A DNA stretch of 64,000 nt from Protea cynaroides (GCA_028583415.1 CM053267.1:2294001-2358000), one strand, 5' to 3'. Numbered from the stretch's first letter, positions 1 to 11,659 are shown. The notes: generated by a model not told the origin, from the letters alone. A program made the numbers and translations.

Positions 1-640
1 TGATGGGCTGGAGGGCTGACGTACGGAGACGATTTTTTTGCAAAAGATAAACCTCCTCGAGTATCGGTTAGTTTATCCTGTAAGGATTCTGGTATGGTAT
101 GCCCGTCTTGGAATATAAAATCCTGCCTTCACCTAAGGGTTGAATTTGAGGAGATAATTTTTACTTTCTTCCACATAAAAAAAAATAAAAAAAATAGATA
201 AATAGATAAAGAAAAAAAAAAAAAAAAACTCCCAAGTACCAACAAAACTCACTACTCAATACCAACAATACTCTCAAGTTTTTGGAGTTTATGGAAAGGC
301 CAGAGCTGAGGAATACACGGTAAAGCTTGTAGAGCCTTTCAACATCAGGAAAGAAGAACGAAGGGGAGATTATAATGTGAAGTCTTTTTCTCATTCAATT
401 TGAGGCAAACTTGATAGTGATAAAAGTTTTAGGGAAAGTCACTCAGCCACTTGAAGTGATGCTTTCATGGACAGTTGGCTGCAAAACAAGCTGCCACTTT
501 TAATACTTTTTGTTCAACTCAAATTTTTCTGCACCTTCATCAGCCTGTATGGAGTTGATAACCATGAACAAATTATAATAACAATATTGTGATAAGTTGG
601 TTGTCTTTGTCATTAGTTAAAAGGAGATTCTCCCAAAAGA
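1..640. other. AT-rich sequence without recognisable gene
   Basis: No supported gene is visible. The stretch has A-rich runs around 178-233. Short open frames on either strand are low-complexity (Phe/Tyr-rich on the minus strand) and look fortuitous. It may be the upstream part of the LINE remnant that follows, but I could not recognise protein similarity here. Confidence 0.4.
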
Positions 641-907
641 ATGCGTGGTTCATTTGTCATGCTCAGAAACAAAGGTGGTAACAAATTGAAGGCTTGGAGG
701 AGCATCATTGAAGGTCGTAAAATTTGTCTCGGAAATCCGATTTGGAAAGTTGAAATGGGTGAAAAAAAATCAAAATATGAGAAGACAAATGGATTCCATC
801 GATTTAAAGGTTTTCAATCAAATTCAGCTTTCTGTTTGTACTTTAAATCTTGTTGATGAGGTGATGTATTAGACCATGTGAACAGGACTTGGAAGCAGGT
901 TGATATC
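641..907 (+). pseudogene. LINE ORF2 C-terminal remnant, left part
   Basis: The plus frame reads like the segment between reverse transcriptase and the C-terminal zinc-binding region of plant L1-type LINEs: a stretch KAWRSIIEGRKICLGNPIWK resembles the usual W-R-S-I-L-x-G-R ... W-R-V-G-N-G block. The frame then breaks. The copy is cut by the DNA transposon at 908-1963 and resumes after it. Assignment is by remembered family pattern only; no catalytic RT motif is in the window, so the remnant is short and dead. Confidence 0.45.
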
Positions 908-1963
908 TTAGGGGGTGTTTGGTAACACTCCAGAAGTTGGATTCTGACTTCTGGAGCATAAATGGAGTAGAAGCCTGTTTGGTAACCCGGTTCGGACTTC
1001 TGGAGAATCCATGAGTGAACCGGCTCCAAATGAGCTCTAGAATCCAATTTTTTGGAGCATCAAATAGATGCTTTTTGACTTCAGAGCACAATTTTGGAGT
1101 AAAAATCACCACACCACTACTACCACCAACTATCACCACCAACTATCACCACCAATACCACAACCCACCAGCAACCACCCACCACCGCCACCATCCTCCA
1201 CCACCCACTGCCGCCACCACCACCACCACCACACCGCCAACACCCATCGCCACCACTACCCACCACCACCACCACCACTATCCTCAATCACCACCCACCG
1301 CCACCTACCATCGCCACCACCACCAACCACCGGCCACCAACCATCGCCACCACCACCCACCGCCACCTACCATCGCCACCACCACCAGCCACCAACCACC
1401 GCCACCACCACCTACCACCACCACCAACTATCACCCACCACCACCGCCACCACCACCACCCCTCGTCGCCACCACCACCAACCACCCACTACCGCCACCA
1501 CCACCACCATCCTCAATCACCACCCACCGCCACCTACTATCGCCACCACCACCAGCCACCAACCACCACCACCACCCACCACCACCACCAACTATCACCC
1601 ACCACCACCACCCACCACCACCACCAACTATCACCCACCACCACCACCCACCACCACCACCAACTATCACCCACCACCACCGCTACCACCATCTATTACC
1701 ACCCACTACCACCCTCCACCACCCCCACCAACCGCCACCCTTCACCACCACCTCCCACCCACCACCACCGTCACCAATCATCACCACTCACCACTAGTGC
1801 CACCATTCGCCACCCCCCCACCACTACTCTGGAGTCCATGACTAAATTAGGTTAACAAACATGTTTCTACTCCCTTATACTCTTGAATCCTTTTGAAGTT
1901 GGAGTAGAAATTTGAACCAGAAATAAGAATCCCAGAGTTGAAGTTTTATCAAACAGCCCCTTA
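908..1963. mobile_element. PIF/Harbinger-like non-autonomous DNA transposon
   Basis: The element body is 911-1960. It is flanked by TTA on both sides (908-910 and 1961-1963), the typical PIF/Harbinger target duplication. The terminal inverted repeats begin GGGGGTGTTTGGTAACACTC on the left and, on the complement of the right end, GGGGCTGTTTGATAAAACTT; 17 of the first 21 positions match. Subterminal sequence is also partly inverted (a GGATTCT...TTCTGG block near both ends). There is no transposase, so it would need one in trans. The centre is filled by a minisatellite. It has landed inside a LINE remnant. At about 1 kb it is long for a Tourist-type MITE because of the internal repeat. Confidence 0.75.
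1100..1835. repeat. ACC-rich microsatellite/minisatellite inside the DNA transposon
   Basis: About 730 bp consist almost only of A, C and a few T on the plus strand, dominated by CCA/ACC triplets. Longer periods are superimposed: the marker ACTATCACCC recurs at 1591, 1627 and 1663, giving a 36-bp tandem unit, and a block around ACCGCCACCTACCATCGCC recurs near 1301, 1361 and 1525. The complementary strand is (GGT)n-like and could form G-quadruplex structures. Open frames of more than 250 codons here (His/Pro/Thr-rich) are by-products of composition. Confidence 0.85.
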
Positions 1964-2193
1964 GAGTCCCTTTTTCAATTAGAAGAGGGTTGAAGCCATT
2001 TGGAAAATCCACCTTAGACTTTTTCCCACAGTAGATAAACTTGTTTGGAGTAATGCTAAAAATGATTCATTCTTATTAAAATTGGTTTATCATCTCTTAT
2101 CTAACAAGCTGGACGATGAGGAACTTCATCATCCTTCATTATCAATAGTTAATCAGTGGAAGTTGGTTTCTAAAGAAGTTTGTAAATGTATAT
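1964..2193 (+). pseudogene. LINE ORF2 C-terminal remnant, right part
   Basis: After the DNA transposon one plus frame reads on as a typical plant LINE C-terminus: V-D-K-L-V-W-S-N-A-K-N-D-S-F-L-L-K-L-V-Y-H-L-L, the pattern D-x-L-x-W ... G-x-Y-S-V-K-S-A-Y seen before the zinc-binding module, then a region with QWKLV and CKC before a stop near 2193. It continues the remnant left of the transposon. The right limit is where the Tat-like LTR begins. Confidence 0.5.
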
Positions 2194-2848
2194 TGTAGAT
2201 ACCATATTTTATCCACCAATCAAAAGTCAACACGTGTCCAGGTACATGTCACGATGGGAGGATGACATGTTTGTACCTGTGTCATCTCCAAAGCGCTTTC
2301 ATGTGGTGAGAGGAAGCACGTGCAGGCTGATATGTGTTAGGTCTCTAAATTGACTCAAGGCACGTACATGATAATCACTATACACCATGACTTTGGAAGT
2401 CAGACTTGGAGTAGGACTCCTTTACGAAATAGATATGTGCTAGCTACCTGAAAGATCAGTAGTGGCAATTTCTCCTGACCGTAGGATCTTCATTCTACGG
2501 TTGCAGGACGTAACCAGATTGGATTCATCAGGGGAATATGTCTCTTTATCTAACTCAATCACTTGACAATGTATGTGGCTCAAACTACAGGTATTCAACC
2601 TATATAAACACTTGACGATCACAGGTATAATCACTTTGACTTCGCCATCTTCCACTAAGAGAATATTCAGGATTTCTCCACTCTAAGGAGCTTACACTCT
2701 TCCCATAAGCTCCATACTGTGCTTTATTATTGACTTGATCGCCGGAGTGGTCGTCAGACTAACCAGTCCGACCTTCGATAACTCTCTCTTTCTTGCAAGA
2801 GATGAGACACATTAGCACACGTCAGCCAGTCCAGTTTCAGCAGCATCA
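2194..2848 (+). mobile_element. 5' LTR of a Tat-like Ty3/gypsy element
   Basis: The LTR begins TGTAGATACC and ends in CA three bases before a primer-binding-type sequence, giving 655 bp. A gag of the Tat type follows. Only this LTR is in the window; its partner should lie to the right of the nested cluster. This is the outermost LTR element seen. Confidence 0.7.
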
Positions 2849-2851
2849 GTT

Positions 2852-2870
2852 TGGCGTCTATCGTGGGGCC
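2852..2870 (+). other. Primer-binding site of the Tat-like element
   Basis: The sequence starts TGGCGTC and contains GTGGGG, the form typical of Tat/Athila-type primer sites, three bases after the LTR end. I do not assign the tRNA species because the pairing could not be checked. Confidence 0.6.
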
Positions 2871-2917
2871 TAACTATTCTCTTTCTCTTTCACCTGCTTT
2901 ATCAAGCATCTTTCAAG

Positions 2918-3233
2918 ATGGTGAGTACTAGTGGCAACCCCGACAGGAATGACCAAGTCGACAGGAACCAGAAACCATCCTGCAACGAGGAACCTGTTGG
3001 GAATGATGGTGGGGATCCCCTTAAGGGCCATGTTCCACTAGTTCCACAGCCGGTTTAGGATTCAACACCACAGTATGTGACTCAAGGGCAGTTTTGAGCT
3101 ATATCCGAGCAACTCGCTGCAATTACACAAATGCTCATGCCTCCTCCCACAGCTCGGAATAACCACATTCCAGACATGCAGATAAGTCTGCCTAGGCGAG
3201 GATCATGAGGGCGAAGCTGAACTCGATCAAGAC
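2918..3233 (+). pseudogene. Tat-like gag, N-terminal part, broken
   Basis: The first ATG after the primer site opens a frame of 46 codons ended by TAG at 3056-3058; further stops follow, near 3094 among them. The text is polar and Asn/Pro-rich, as in the N-terminus of Tat gag proteins. The frame is interrupted by solo LTR S1 at 3234. The recognisable gag core lies on the far side of that insertion. Clearly dead. Confidence 0.6.
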
Positions 3234-3642
3234 TATAAAACCCGCACTCTAATAACCCGGTCTTACCATATGTCGTATCAGGTCTTCCTATCATTGTCGG
3301 ACCAAGCGGACCAAGTGCGTGAAGGAATCACAAGGCTAGGTATGCAATTCGAACCAAAATCAACTAATTAGGAGTGTAGGGTCGCATACCTAGTAGTTAT
3401 GGTCGACTACACCTCAGAAAAATGAGACCACTCCATTCTGGGATGTGTGGTCACATATTTGGGACATGTGGTCGACGGATTCTACGACCCCCCATGAGAC
3501 CACACGATGTCATGATTGACTCTGAGTTTTAGAAACTTTCCAAAATTTTAGGATTTCTTTCCTAGTTAGATTGGGACCCTATATGGAGAGTTTCTCTCTA
3601 TATTAAGGAAGTCCCATAGTCTCTCCTACTCTTTTAATACCC

Positions 3643-3646
<4 letters not shown>

Positions 3647-3706
<60 letters not shown>
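3647..3706. repeat. (GA)n microsatellite in LTR leader
   Basis: About 60 bp of perfect GA repeat lie at the place where all family LTRs carry a GAGAGAAAGAGAAGAG-like leader just after the TATA region. It looks like an expansion of the family leader. Confidence 0.9.
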
Positions 3707-3714
<8 letters not shown>

Positions 3715-5216
3715 ACTTGAAGAGGAAGGCTAGGAGGAAGAATTGTAGAGAAGGCTTTGGTTCTCTAACAAGCTAAGGTATGAAACCTCTCTCTGTAGTA
3801 GTAGAACACCTAATATAGGATTTTCCATCATATTTGAGATGTTGAGTCAAGGTAAGATCTCAACCATGAGACCTATGGACAAAAACTCAAAAGAAATCCA
3901 TGAAGAGTAGGTTAGGGTCAAGAACTGTGTAAAAAGATGAATTTAAGGCCATCGATCAATCATAGGAATGACCCTAATGATAAACCAAGGAATCTGATCT
4001 TGAAGGGATTGGACTGAGAGTGAAAGTCGACCAAAACTCGTGTGGTCGTAGCTATGGTCTATCACCCGAGGCACACATGATCGACCACATGCTCTCGGGA
4101 AGGTTCCAGAGAGAGTATGGTCGACCACGCGTATCGACCACACACCATGTGGTCGTAAAAACTAAGACCACAGGTGCAGCCACACCTACGACCACTCGGT
4201 CTGTTGATTCCAGATTGGACTTCTGACTACTATAATTGATGAACTTGAACTCTAACTTAGAATCCATAAACTTCTTAGATTTCCAAGGGATTCAACAGTG
4301 ATTTACAAAGCTTGGAGAAGATCAAACGTCGTTAAAGGTAAGGAACAAGACCTAAACTAATTGGCTAATAACAAGCTATTTTATATTATTGAGTCCAATA
4401 CAATAATTGATTCTATGCTTGTTTACTTGTAATGTGCATCTCACATGTCATCTAATATTCCTGTTATTACTACTCATGCATATTTATTTCTGTCTATTTA
4501 TAACATGATGATAATGATGATGCTAAGAATAGGCATGTGATTGTGTGTGTGGTTAATGTGTTAGATGCAAGTGGAGCATCAGGGGAAAGATGTGGCATTA
4601 TGGTTCAACTTAGTCATCAGACTCTAGCTCTATCTCTACTCAAGTCTTGCCCACTAATATCGTCATATTACCATTACCTTAGCAGAACTATTACGTCATA
4701 GGGCATCAGGGGAGGTGGTCTTAGACCGTGTGGTCTTTGACTCTGTCGGGGGGCCTTAGCTCTATCTCTATGGACGTATTGAGGGATACTGGGGTGAGGC
4801 CTTGGATACACTGGATGACATTAGAATTGGTTAGTTGTGAGCCCAGTTTGCGAGCTCAGTATGCAAGCCCTCGTCAATAGGGGCTTATGTGTTGGTATGG
4901 GTAGGGCATCAGGGGAGGTGTTGGAGGTGTGAGATCCGGACACTTTAGCTCTATCTCTATTCCATGGTGGGTGCATGTGGGATGACAATGGTATTTGATC
5001 CATTGGGTGGATTCACACACTTGTGTATAGAGGTACGGGGGCCACCAAACCTTTCTATAGCACATTGTAAACTTAAAAACCAGACCAAAGATATTGAACT
5101 GAATGCATGCATATGTTTGTGTATTGTTTTGTTTGCTCATTGAGCCGTGATGTGTGCTCATCCTTTCAACATTGAATATTTTAGTTTTTCATGTAGGTCC
5201 TACTGTTGAAGATTAC

Positions 5217-5318
5217 ATGAACGCGCCGACGTATGGATACGTAGCGGCGATGGACATAGAAGCTATGGAAGAAGCGCATGATCTGTCATGCGAGTGCGAT
5301 CAATGTGTCTTTGACTAG
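5217..5318 (+). CDS. LTR micro-ORF, 33 codons, S1 copy
   Basis: An ATG 20 nt after an acceptor-like ATGTAG|GT opens 33 codons ending S-C-E-C-D-Q-C-V-F-D before TAG. The same frame upstream reads V-E-D-Y, also kept in other copies. Length and the CECxxC ending match the micro-ORFs of LTRs at 31055, 40745 and 54347 and diverged minus-strand copies, although S1 is much diverged around it. The protein is acidic with three clustered cysteines, perhaps metal-binding. No function is known to me. Whether it is translated is inference. Confidence 0.5.
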   Translation: MNAPTYGYVAAMDIEAMEEAHDLSCECDQCVFD

Positions 5319-5585
5319 TTTAGTTATTTAAAATATGTAATTGGTTATTTTATTTTATGTCTTGAGTTATTTAGAGAATAATTGGATTTACTTATTTACT
5401 ATCACTGTTAGATACTCAGTTCATTATGATTAAAGACTTCCGTTATTATTTATTTACTCTGATTATGCTTGTGGAATGTGTGTGGTTTAATTGGATGGGC
5501 ATGGCCTATACGAGATCCTGGTTGAACCGTTGATTTTCATGACGGTTCTTCACACCACTGGTTAGTCCAGAATTGGGGTGTGACA

Positions 5586-7141
5586 ACGATAGTCCAATAA
5601 ATCGGCACGACCATCCCCCAATCACTAGTGTACCTAGATGTCTGGTTTGGTATCTAAGGACGATAATGATGAGGACTACAAGGATGAAGCATCATCCAGC
5701 CATTCGGAGCATTCGGAGCACGTTTCAGTACACAATCAACTTGGGGAATGGGGATTCTGAAGTGCACAGGATGAAATCCCTATTCCTCAAGACGACCTCC
5801 AGAGACGAGTAGCTGCTGCCTGAGCAGAGCAACTAGCTTCCGTAGATAAACTTGCAGTGGAATGCTTAGCTACCACCAATGCTGCAACCCTTGCCACCGC
5901 TCTAGCGGCCTCTAGACAATAGGTAAACACACGTCTGACATAAAAACAGACCTCCATTCTTGTACCCGTAGTCGCTCCACATCCCGAGACTTTAGAGTAC
6001 TAGTTGCTGGCCATGTAGGCCAGACTCAGCGAGATGGAGAAGAAGCAGGGAGCCTCTACGAATGCTTCAAGAGGAGTATCATGCCGACATGGCAATCTCC
6101 AGACAGATTATGGATCTCGGCTGAAGCACTTCACAATGCCAAAGATAGATCCATATGATGGGACCACCGACCCTTAGTTGCATCTCGACAACTACTCAGC
6201 CATGATGCTTCTTCATGGTTATGATTATGCTATCCTCTGTCGAGCATTCCCATCGACCCTCAAAGGACCAGGTCAGCTCTAGTTCAACAACCTATTGGTA
6301 AGGTCCATTAGAAACTTTGATGAGCTGATTGAAAAGTTCTTTCAACACTTTCAGACTCAAATAGAACCCTCTGAAGATGTTTGCCAACCTGATGGCCCTC
6401 AAACAAAAACCAGATGAGATCCTCAGAGCCTTCCTTACCAGGTTTAATAATTAAGCCCTACAGATAAAGAGTCTCAATCAAACTGTGATTTCCACAGCCC
6501 TCACAGAAGGAATAAGGGATAAAAATTTCTTGAAGTCGATCTATAAGAAGCGACCAATCACTCTCCCTGATTTGCGAGCCAGGCGTAAAAAACATGCAGA
6601 GGCTAATGACGCCTTGCTCCTCATACAAAAGGATGATAAAAACTCAATAGGCGCGGATAAGAAGTAGAATGACCAACAAGCTGGTAATCCATCTTCCAAT
6701 GACCCATCCAAGAAGCAGAAGACAGGTAAGGACGGCTACCCAGAAAGCAGGTCGCTAAGGTCGAATTTAACTGTGATGCATTCACGCCTCTGAACATCCC
6801 CACATCAGACGTGATACACAACCTGAAGGGTACAATGCTCGAGCTTCTGGACCCACTGAAGATGAAGGCAGATCCAAAGAGCCAAGCTTCCAAGAAGTAT
6901 TATAGGTATCACCGCGACAATGACCTTGATACTAATAGATGCCAGGCTCTAAGGTATGCTATTGAAGACCTAATCAAGCGCATCCACATAAAAGATTATG
7001 TGGATAAGCCTCAATCTAATAGTCGACAGAAGGAAAAACAACCTTTGTACTGTAAGATTGATGCAGACACACGCCAAGGCCGCAAAGATCAAGATGACTC
7101 CGAGGACGACTATCACAATCCAATTCTAGTTGAACCAAAAG
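5586..7141 (+). pseudogene. Tat-like gag, core and C-terminal part, broken
   Basis: This continues the Tat gag after S1. Around 6130-6360 the frame reads like the retrotransposon gag core (M-P-K-I-D-P-Y-D-G-T-T-D-P, later L-K-G-P-G and I-E-K-F-F-Q-H-F). Around 6811-7145 another frame gives Y-Y-R-Y-H-R-D-N-D-L-D-T-N-R-C and I-E-D-L-I-K-R-I, the CxxHRDxGHxTEDC ... EIExLIRxG block usual in Tat gag C-termini. Several stops and frameshifts break it. Protease and pol are not reached: LTR M1 interrupts at about 7142. Confidence 0.75.
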
Positions 7142-8554
7142 TGTGAATGGATCGTCAAAAAACTAACAGCTCAAGCTAGGATCACATAGGACCATGCCAA
7201 CAATCAAACCACAATCAGAGTTGATAATAAATAGTAGAAATTGGTATTAATAATGAACTGAGCGTCTACAGTGGTAAATAATAATTATCCAATTATTTCC
7301 AAAATCAAAACATAAACTATTAAAATAACTTTACAAGTCTATAACTCAAACTTTAAAATAAAATCCCTAAGAGTAAACGCAATAGAAGCACTCACATGAC
7401 AAGTATTGCTCGTTCTCCATAGCTTACGTATCCACAGCTGCTTTGTGTTCAAAGGATGGCGCACTAACATAATCTTCTACTATCATACCTGCATCATCAA
7501 CTAAAAATAAAATGATATCATGGGGTGAGCTCACAACTTATCTCAATGAGAAACAAAACAATGCAGCAAGCAATATGCATGATGTGGCATTCAATACTTT
7601 GGTCTAGTTTAAGTTTGCAATGTGTTATGGTAAAGTTAAACTCCGTATCGCATAACTAATGTTAACCTCCATACACGAGAGTGTGAGTACATCCATTGGT
7701 CAGACACCCATCAAAATCAACGTAGCCCTACAACACTCACTACAAGATAGAGATAGAACTAGAGCCTAACGGATCACACATAGCCAGCACCCCCTTGATA
7801 CTCTATCCCATACCAGTACGTATACCCCTACTGGCAAAGGCTTACAAACTGGGTTCGTTACTAATCAATCCTTGATGTCATAGCAAGTGTACCTATGGCC
7901 ATACCCCAGCATCCTTCAATACATAATAGAGATAGAGCTAGAGTCCAACGGTAAGGCTATGGACAACACCGCTAGCACCCCCCTTGATACCCAGCTATGT
8001 ATTAAGCATGTTAAGGTAACGGTGGTACGACGATGTCAGTGTGATGAATGGCTTGAGGCTACCACCTCTCCCCACTCAATGCACCAACCATACACAAACA
8101 CATGCCTGTCTTAATCATCATCAGCATAAAGGAAACAATAATAGAATATGCATGAACAGTTATAGCAAATAGTATATGCATAAACATAGCATACAACAAC
8201 ACGCAATAAGACAGGGTAGTTTGTTATTAATCAATTAGTTTGGGTCTTGTCCCTCACCTATTGGGTGTTGTTGAATCTCTTCAAGACCTTGGATATAGCT
8301 TGAATTGAGTATAAGTCCTAGAAATCAAATAGGATTAAGTTAGGCTACATTATGTTGGAAAATCCAGAATTCAGACTGACTGTTCAGATTAGTAATTTAG
8401 GCCTTCCGGACATTGTCCTGTCATGTCTCCTATCTGGCATTTATCCAACCGGTCATCAATCCGGATATGGCCTGAGACACTTTCTGAGAGTATTCGATCG
8501 CCTGTCTAGTCTGACCTTTTGTCTGATTGGTCAATAGGACCGGACAACCTTTAG
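7142..8554 (-). mobile_element. M1, diverged chromovirus LTR, partial, minus strand
   Basis: Read on the minus strand this matches the downstream two thirds of the family LTR: leader-distal body, the SCECFYCVYS micro-ORF end, and the terminal block. The very end is damaged (TGTG left of GAATGGATCGTC). The stretch 8340-8545 has its own dispersed motif set (TCCGGAC/GACCGG). M2 cuts it at 8555; the missing upstream part of M1 must lie beyond the right end of the window. Confidence 0.65.
7367..7468 (-). pseudogene. LTR micro-ORF, M1 copy, one stop
   Basis: After an acceptor-like GATGATGCAG (AG at 7500-7499) the frame reads V-E-D-Y, then 33 codons to TAG, ending S-C-E-C-F-Y-C-V-Y-S. Codon 1 is GTT instead of ATG and codon 15 is TAA, so this copy is dead, but there is no indel: the 33-codon length is exactly that of S1, P2 and P4. 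Confidence 0.5.
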
Positions 8555-8934
8555 TGTCACACCACATTCTCGATGTATCGATATTATGGAATGGATGAGA
8601 TCTCCACATCCTAATTTAGGGCATTAAAAATTCCCTTCCAAGATCACAGAATATGGAACACTAACTAATAAACCCAGCATAATGCAAGAATAATAATAAT
8701 CTACACCACCAGATTAAATAGATATTAATTCCAAAGTATAGCAGAAGTTTTGAGATATTTAATAACAACAACTGAAATAACCAAATGATAGTGATAATTA
8801 ATCCCCAGCCATTTTAAGAGTAAGCGAATAAAATAATTAAATCCTTTAAATGTAAATTATTCATATGGGCAACATGCCTCCAATTCAAATGAAATATCTC
8901 AAATTCGAATAAGTTTATCAAATGTTCAAAGTGT

Positions 8935-9024
8935 CTATCCATAGATGCAATTGTCACACTCGCACGTTTCGTCATGGATATCTTCATTACTAGCATCTAC
9001 GTTGCCATCTTCTACTTCAGTCAT
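8935..9024 (-). CDS. LTR micro-ORF, M2 copy, 29 codons
   Basis: An acceptor-like TTCTTTTAG (AG at 9034-9033) is followed by an ATG and 29 codons ending E-T-C-E-C-D-N-C-I-Y-G before TAG. The rest of the LTR is hard to align with the P-type LTRs, yet position, acidic body (five Glu, five Asp) and the CECxxC[VI][FY] ending are the same. This is the strongest single hint that the frame is kept by selection. Confidence 0.5.
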   Translation of the reverse strand: MTEVEDGNVDASNEDIHDETCECDNCIYG

Positions 9025-11038
9025 ACTTGCATCTAAAAGAATTTGTGCATACAAGGGTAAGCTCAACCACCAAGCTTAGCAAGAAAATCAAATGTGCGAA
9101 AACAAAATGCATGAATTACAACTACGGTCTGGTATATAACTGTAAATGCTAGCTCAAGACAACCCACATACAGAGTCTCTGGCTGCATGGGTCTCCTCCC
9201 ATCAGAATGAATATCACCTTACTCAGCGTACAGTAACATCCCCCAAATATGGGTTCGTCATTAAGGAATAAGCCCGTATTACAAACACCACTTGCCCATA
9301 ACTCATCTCAAGCCTGTATAGCCAGCCACTTGAGCAGTGATAATCCCACTAGTTGACTTGCTTACCCATCAACACTACGTCGGGTATGGGGAGTATCATA
9401 GCTATGTTCATACCACCATTTATTGAACCCATGCCACTACATAATCCCCTAATGGCTAGGGGTACAGTTATTAGGGTGATTTCAGTTCAACTAACCAAGT
9501 TTTCCTGTTAATCAAATTACTGGATAGTAACACTGTCAAGCTTCCAACTCTATCTGTCCTCCCACCTAGGGCATCGTGGCTTGACTAACTTACCTTTGGT
9601 CATTGCAAAGTAGCGTTAGTAAGAAGTGGTGCAAGCGTCCCATTCCACCACCTTCCTCCTTACCAACTTAACTAGACATCATGAATCAAAGCATAGGTCA
9701 GTCGCTTTTGTGGAAAGGTAATGAGTGTCCCATTGCACTTGCCCTCCAATCCTTACTGGCACTGCTGACCCCAAGCTCAAGGATGTATATACATGGCCAA
9801 CAAACAGTTTATTGGATGACATGTTATCATACAAAGCATGTTATCAATCACATAGCATCATGCAACATAAGCAATTGTATCTAAGTCTACTAGATAAGGT
9901 TCAATTCCCTTATATGAGATAGTAATAGCAAAATAATAAAGAGTACGATCCTGAGTAGTTTCTATTAGTGTTCTGCCGTACCTTAAATAGCAATAACAAT
10001 AATAATATTTATCTATCAGTTCACTATTTGTCTCTATTGTTTGTCCAAGCATAGTCTATTAGTTTATTCTTATTTTTAGAAGTCTGATTATCACAAATGA
10101 GCATTCTACACTCGCTGCCTAGAAGTTCCAAATACTTGTAACCACAAACAGCAAGCTTCGAAATTAAAAATGCTTAGGTTATAATCAAAATGATGGGAAA
10201 AACATATGTAAACATATGATTTCAGAAATATGAACACATAGGCAGGTTCATAAAATTTCCAGAGAGGTGGTGTCCAAAAATGGCCTTCATCCGAGGTCAA
10301 AACACCGTGTGGCATGTGATCGATCGCACAGTCTTAACCATAGGCCTGTTGCTCGTGCCATTGGCTACACATCAAAATGTGGCTAAAACACTTTGATTCT
10401 TCTCTGGTGGTTTTCTACAATTTTATTAAGCTTAGGCAGTGAGTTTGGGCTCAAAAATCCCATTCTGACTCATGCTAAAGGATTCAATTCTATTACTCAT
10501 TTTTTCGATATTGATGGATTTAGGTTTATTTCTCAAATTCAATTCCAGCAATACCAGGGAGAGTTTTCCTTGGGTTTTAAATCCATGAATTGTCCCTTTT
10601 AATAACCATTCAAGATCTAAAGTTCTTAGATCCATTTGTGATCATCTCCATACCTTTTTCCCATATTCAATTGGTTACGATCCCTTTATAGGTTTGTCCA
10701 TAAATTTAATAATTCCCATAGATCTATTGAGATAACTCTCAAGAGTATATTATTTAGTTTTGATAACTCATCATTCACACAATTATCATTAGAGGTAATC
10801 ACTTAATCATAAATAATCAGATCTTGCTTCTTTACAAATCTGATTCACACCCTAGCAAATCTATGGAAGAGTCATAGTAAATAAAAGCCTCATGGGAGAA
10901 AGAAGATGATAAAGAAGAATAAATAATCAGATCTTGCTTCACTTAGATGCATATCAGAGATGGAAGAAGACTATGGCCTGGGAGTTTTGATTAAAAATCC
11001 ATCCATGGCTCGTCTGATTTGATTTCAATGAAGGAGGG

Positions 11039-11040
<2 letters not shown>

Positions 11041-11075
<35 letters not shown>
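11041..11075. repeat. (GA)n microsatellite in M2 LTR
   Basis: About 34 bp of GA repeat. A (CT)n tract of about 30 bp lies nearby at 11203-11232; on the LTR's own strand that tract reads GA and fits the family's GA-rich leader. Confidence 0.85.
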
Positions 11076-11077
<2 letters not shown>

Positions 11078-11201
11078 AGGTGTTGATAGCAATGTTGCTT
11101 TCTCTATCGACGATGATATCAAGCTTTTCCAAGGATAGCAGAGTTCCCTTCTCGCTTCTTTCTTGTTTTTCCTTCTCTTCTTCTTTTTCTAGCACCAATA
11201 G

Positions 11202-11202
<1 letters not shown>

Positions 11203-11232
<30 letters not shown>
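11203..11232. repeat. (CT)n microsatellite in M2 LTR
   Basis: A perfect CT tract followed by CACACACA. On the minus strand it is (GA)n at the place of the 5' leader of the LTR transcript. Confidence 0.85.
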
Positions 11233-11242
<10 letters not shown>

Positions 11243-11659
11243 TTTTGTCTAATCGGTGAAGGAATGAGGGAGAGAGAGTGGAATGGAGACTCTATCCATG
11301 TTTGAGATTAGATTAGGTTTCAAATCATGGTAAGTTGGAGGATTCCCTCCTTCTTACTAATTTAAAATGGATAATGAACCTGGATACAAATTCAAAGGAG
11401 TCCAATTCGAAACTAGATCTGACTAGTGGCCTGATTGAGTTGGTTTTCTAAACTAGACTCACTTCAAGGGGTGCGACACTAGGGTGTGGCATGTATTTGA
11501 CCACACCTTTGTGGTGTCATGCCAGACCTCTATTTGAGTCCTGATTATAAAATTTAAGTATCAGGGTTTAACTTAATTACCTTTATTGGATTTTTAATGG
11601 TATAGTCCACCTTGGTTTGAACCATTCGTCATGGTAAGACCTATTACAAATTCAAAATT

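Larger units (their letters stand above)
3234..5585 (+). mobile_element. S1, diverged solo LTR of the chromovirus family
   Basis: The left end TATAAAACCCG is a mutated form of the family start TGTAAGACCCG; the right end is the intact GGGGTGTGACA. There is no primer site or internal region, and Tat gag sequence lies on both sides, so it is a solo LTR. I could not find a 5-bp target duplication, which fits its age. It is the most diverged plus-strand copy, yet it keeps a (GA)n leader, a donor-like AAG|GTATGA near 3776 and the micro-ORF at 5217-5318. Its dispersed motif is TGGTCGA/TCGACCA in place of the GGGTCGA of younger copies. Confidence 0.8.

Noticed and set aside
161..394. Minus-strand frame of 77 codons, Phe/Tyr-rich
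   Set aside because: It comes from an A-rich tract and has no neighbour or motif that supports it.
1015..1841. Two overlapping open frames of about 260 codons, His/Pro/Thr-rich
   Set aside because: They are translations of the ACC minisatellite inside the DNA transposon; both frames are open because of composition, and there is no domain.
3229..5590. Target duplication for solo LTR S1
   Set aside because: Left AAGAC and right ACGAT do not match; no duplication claimed.
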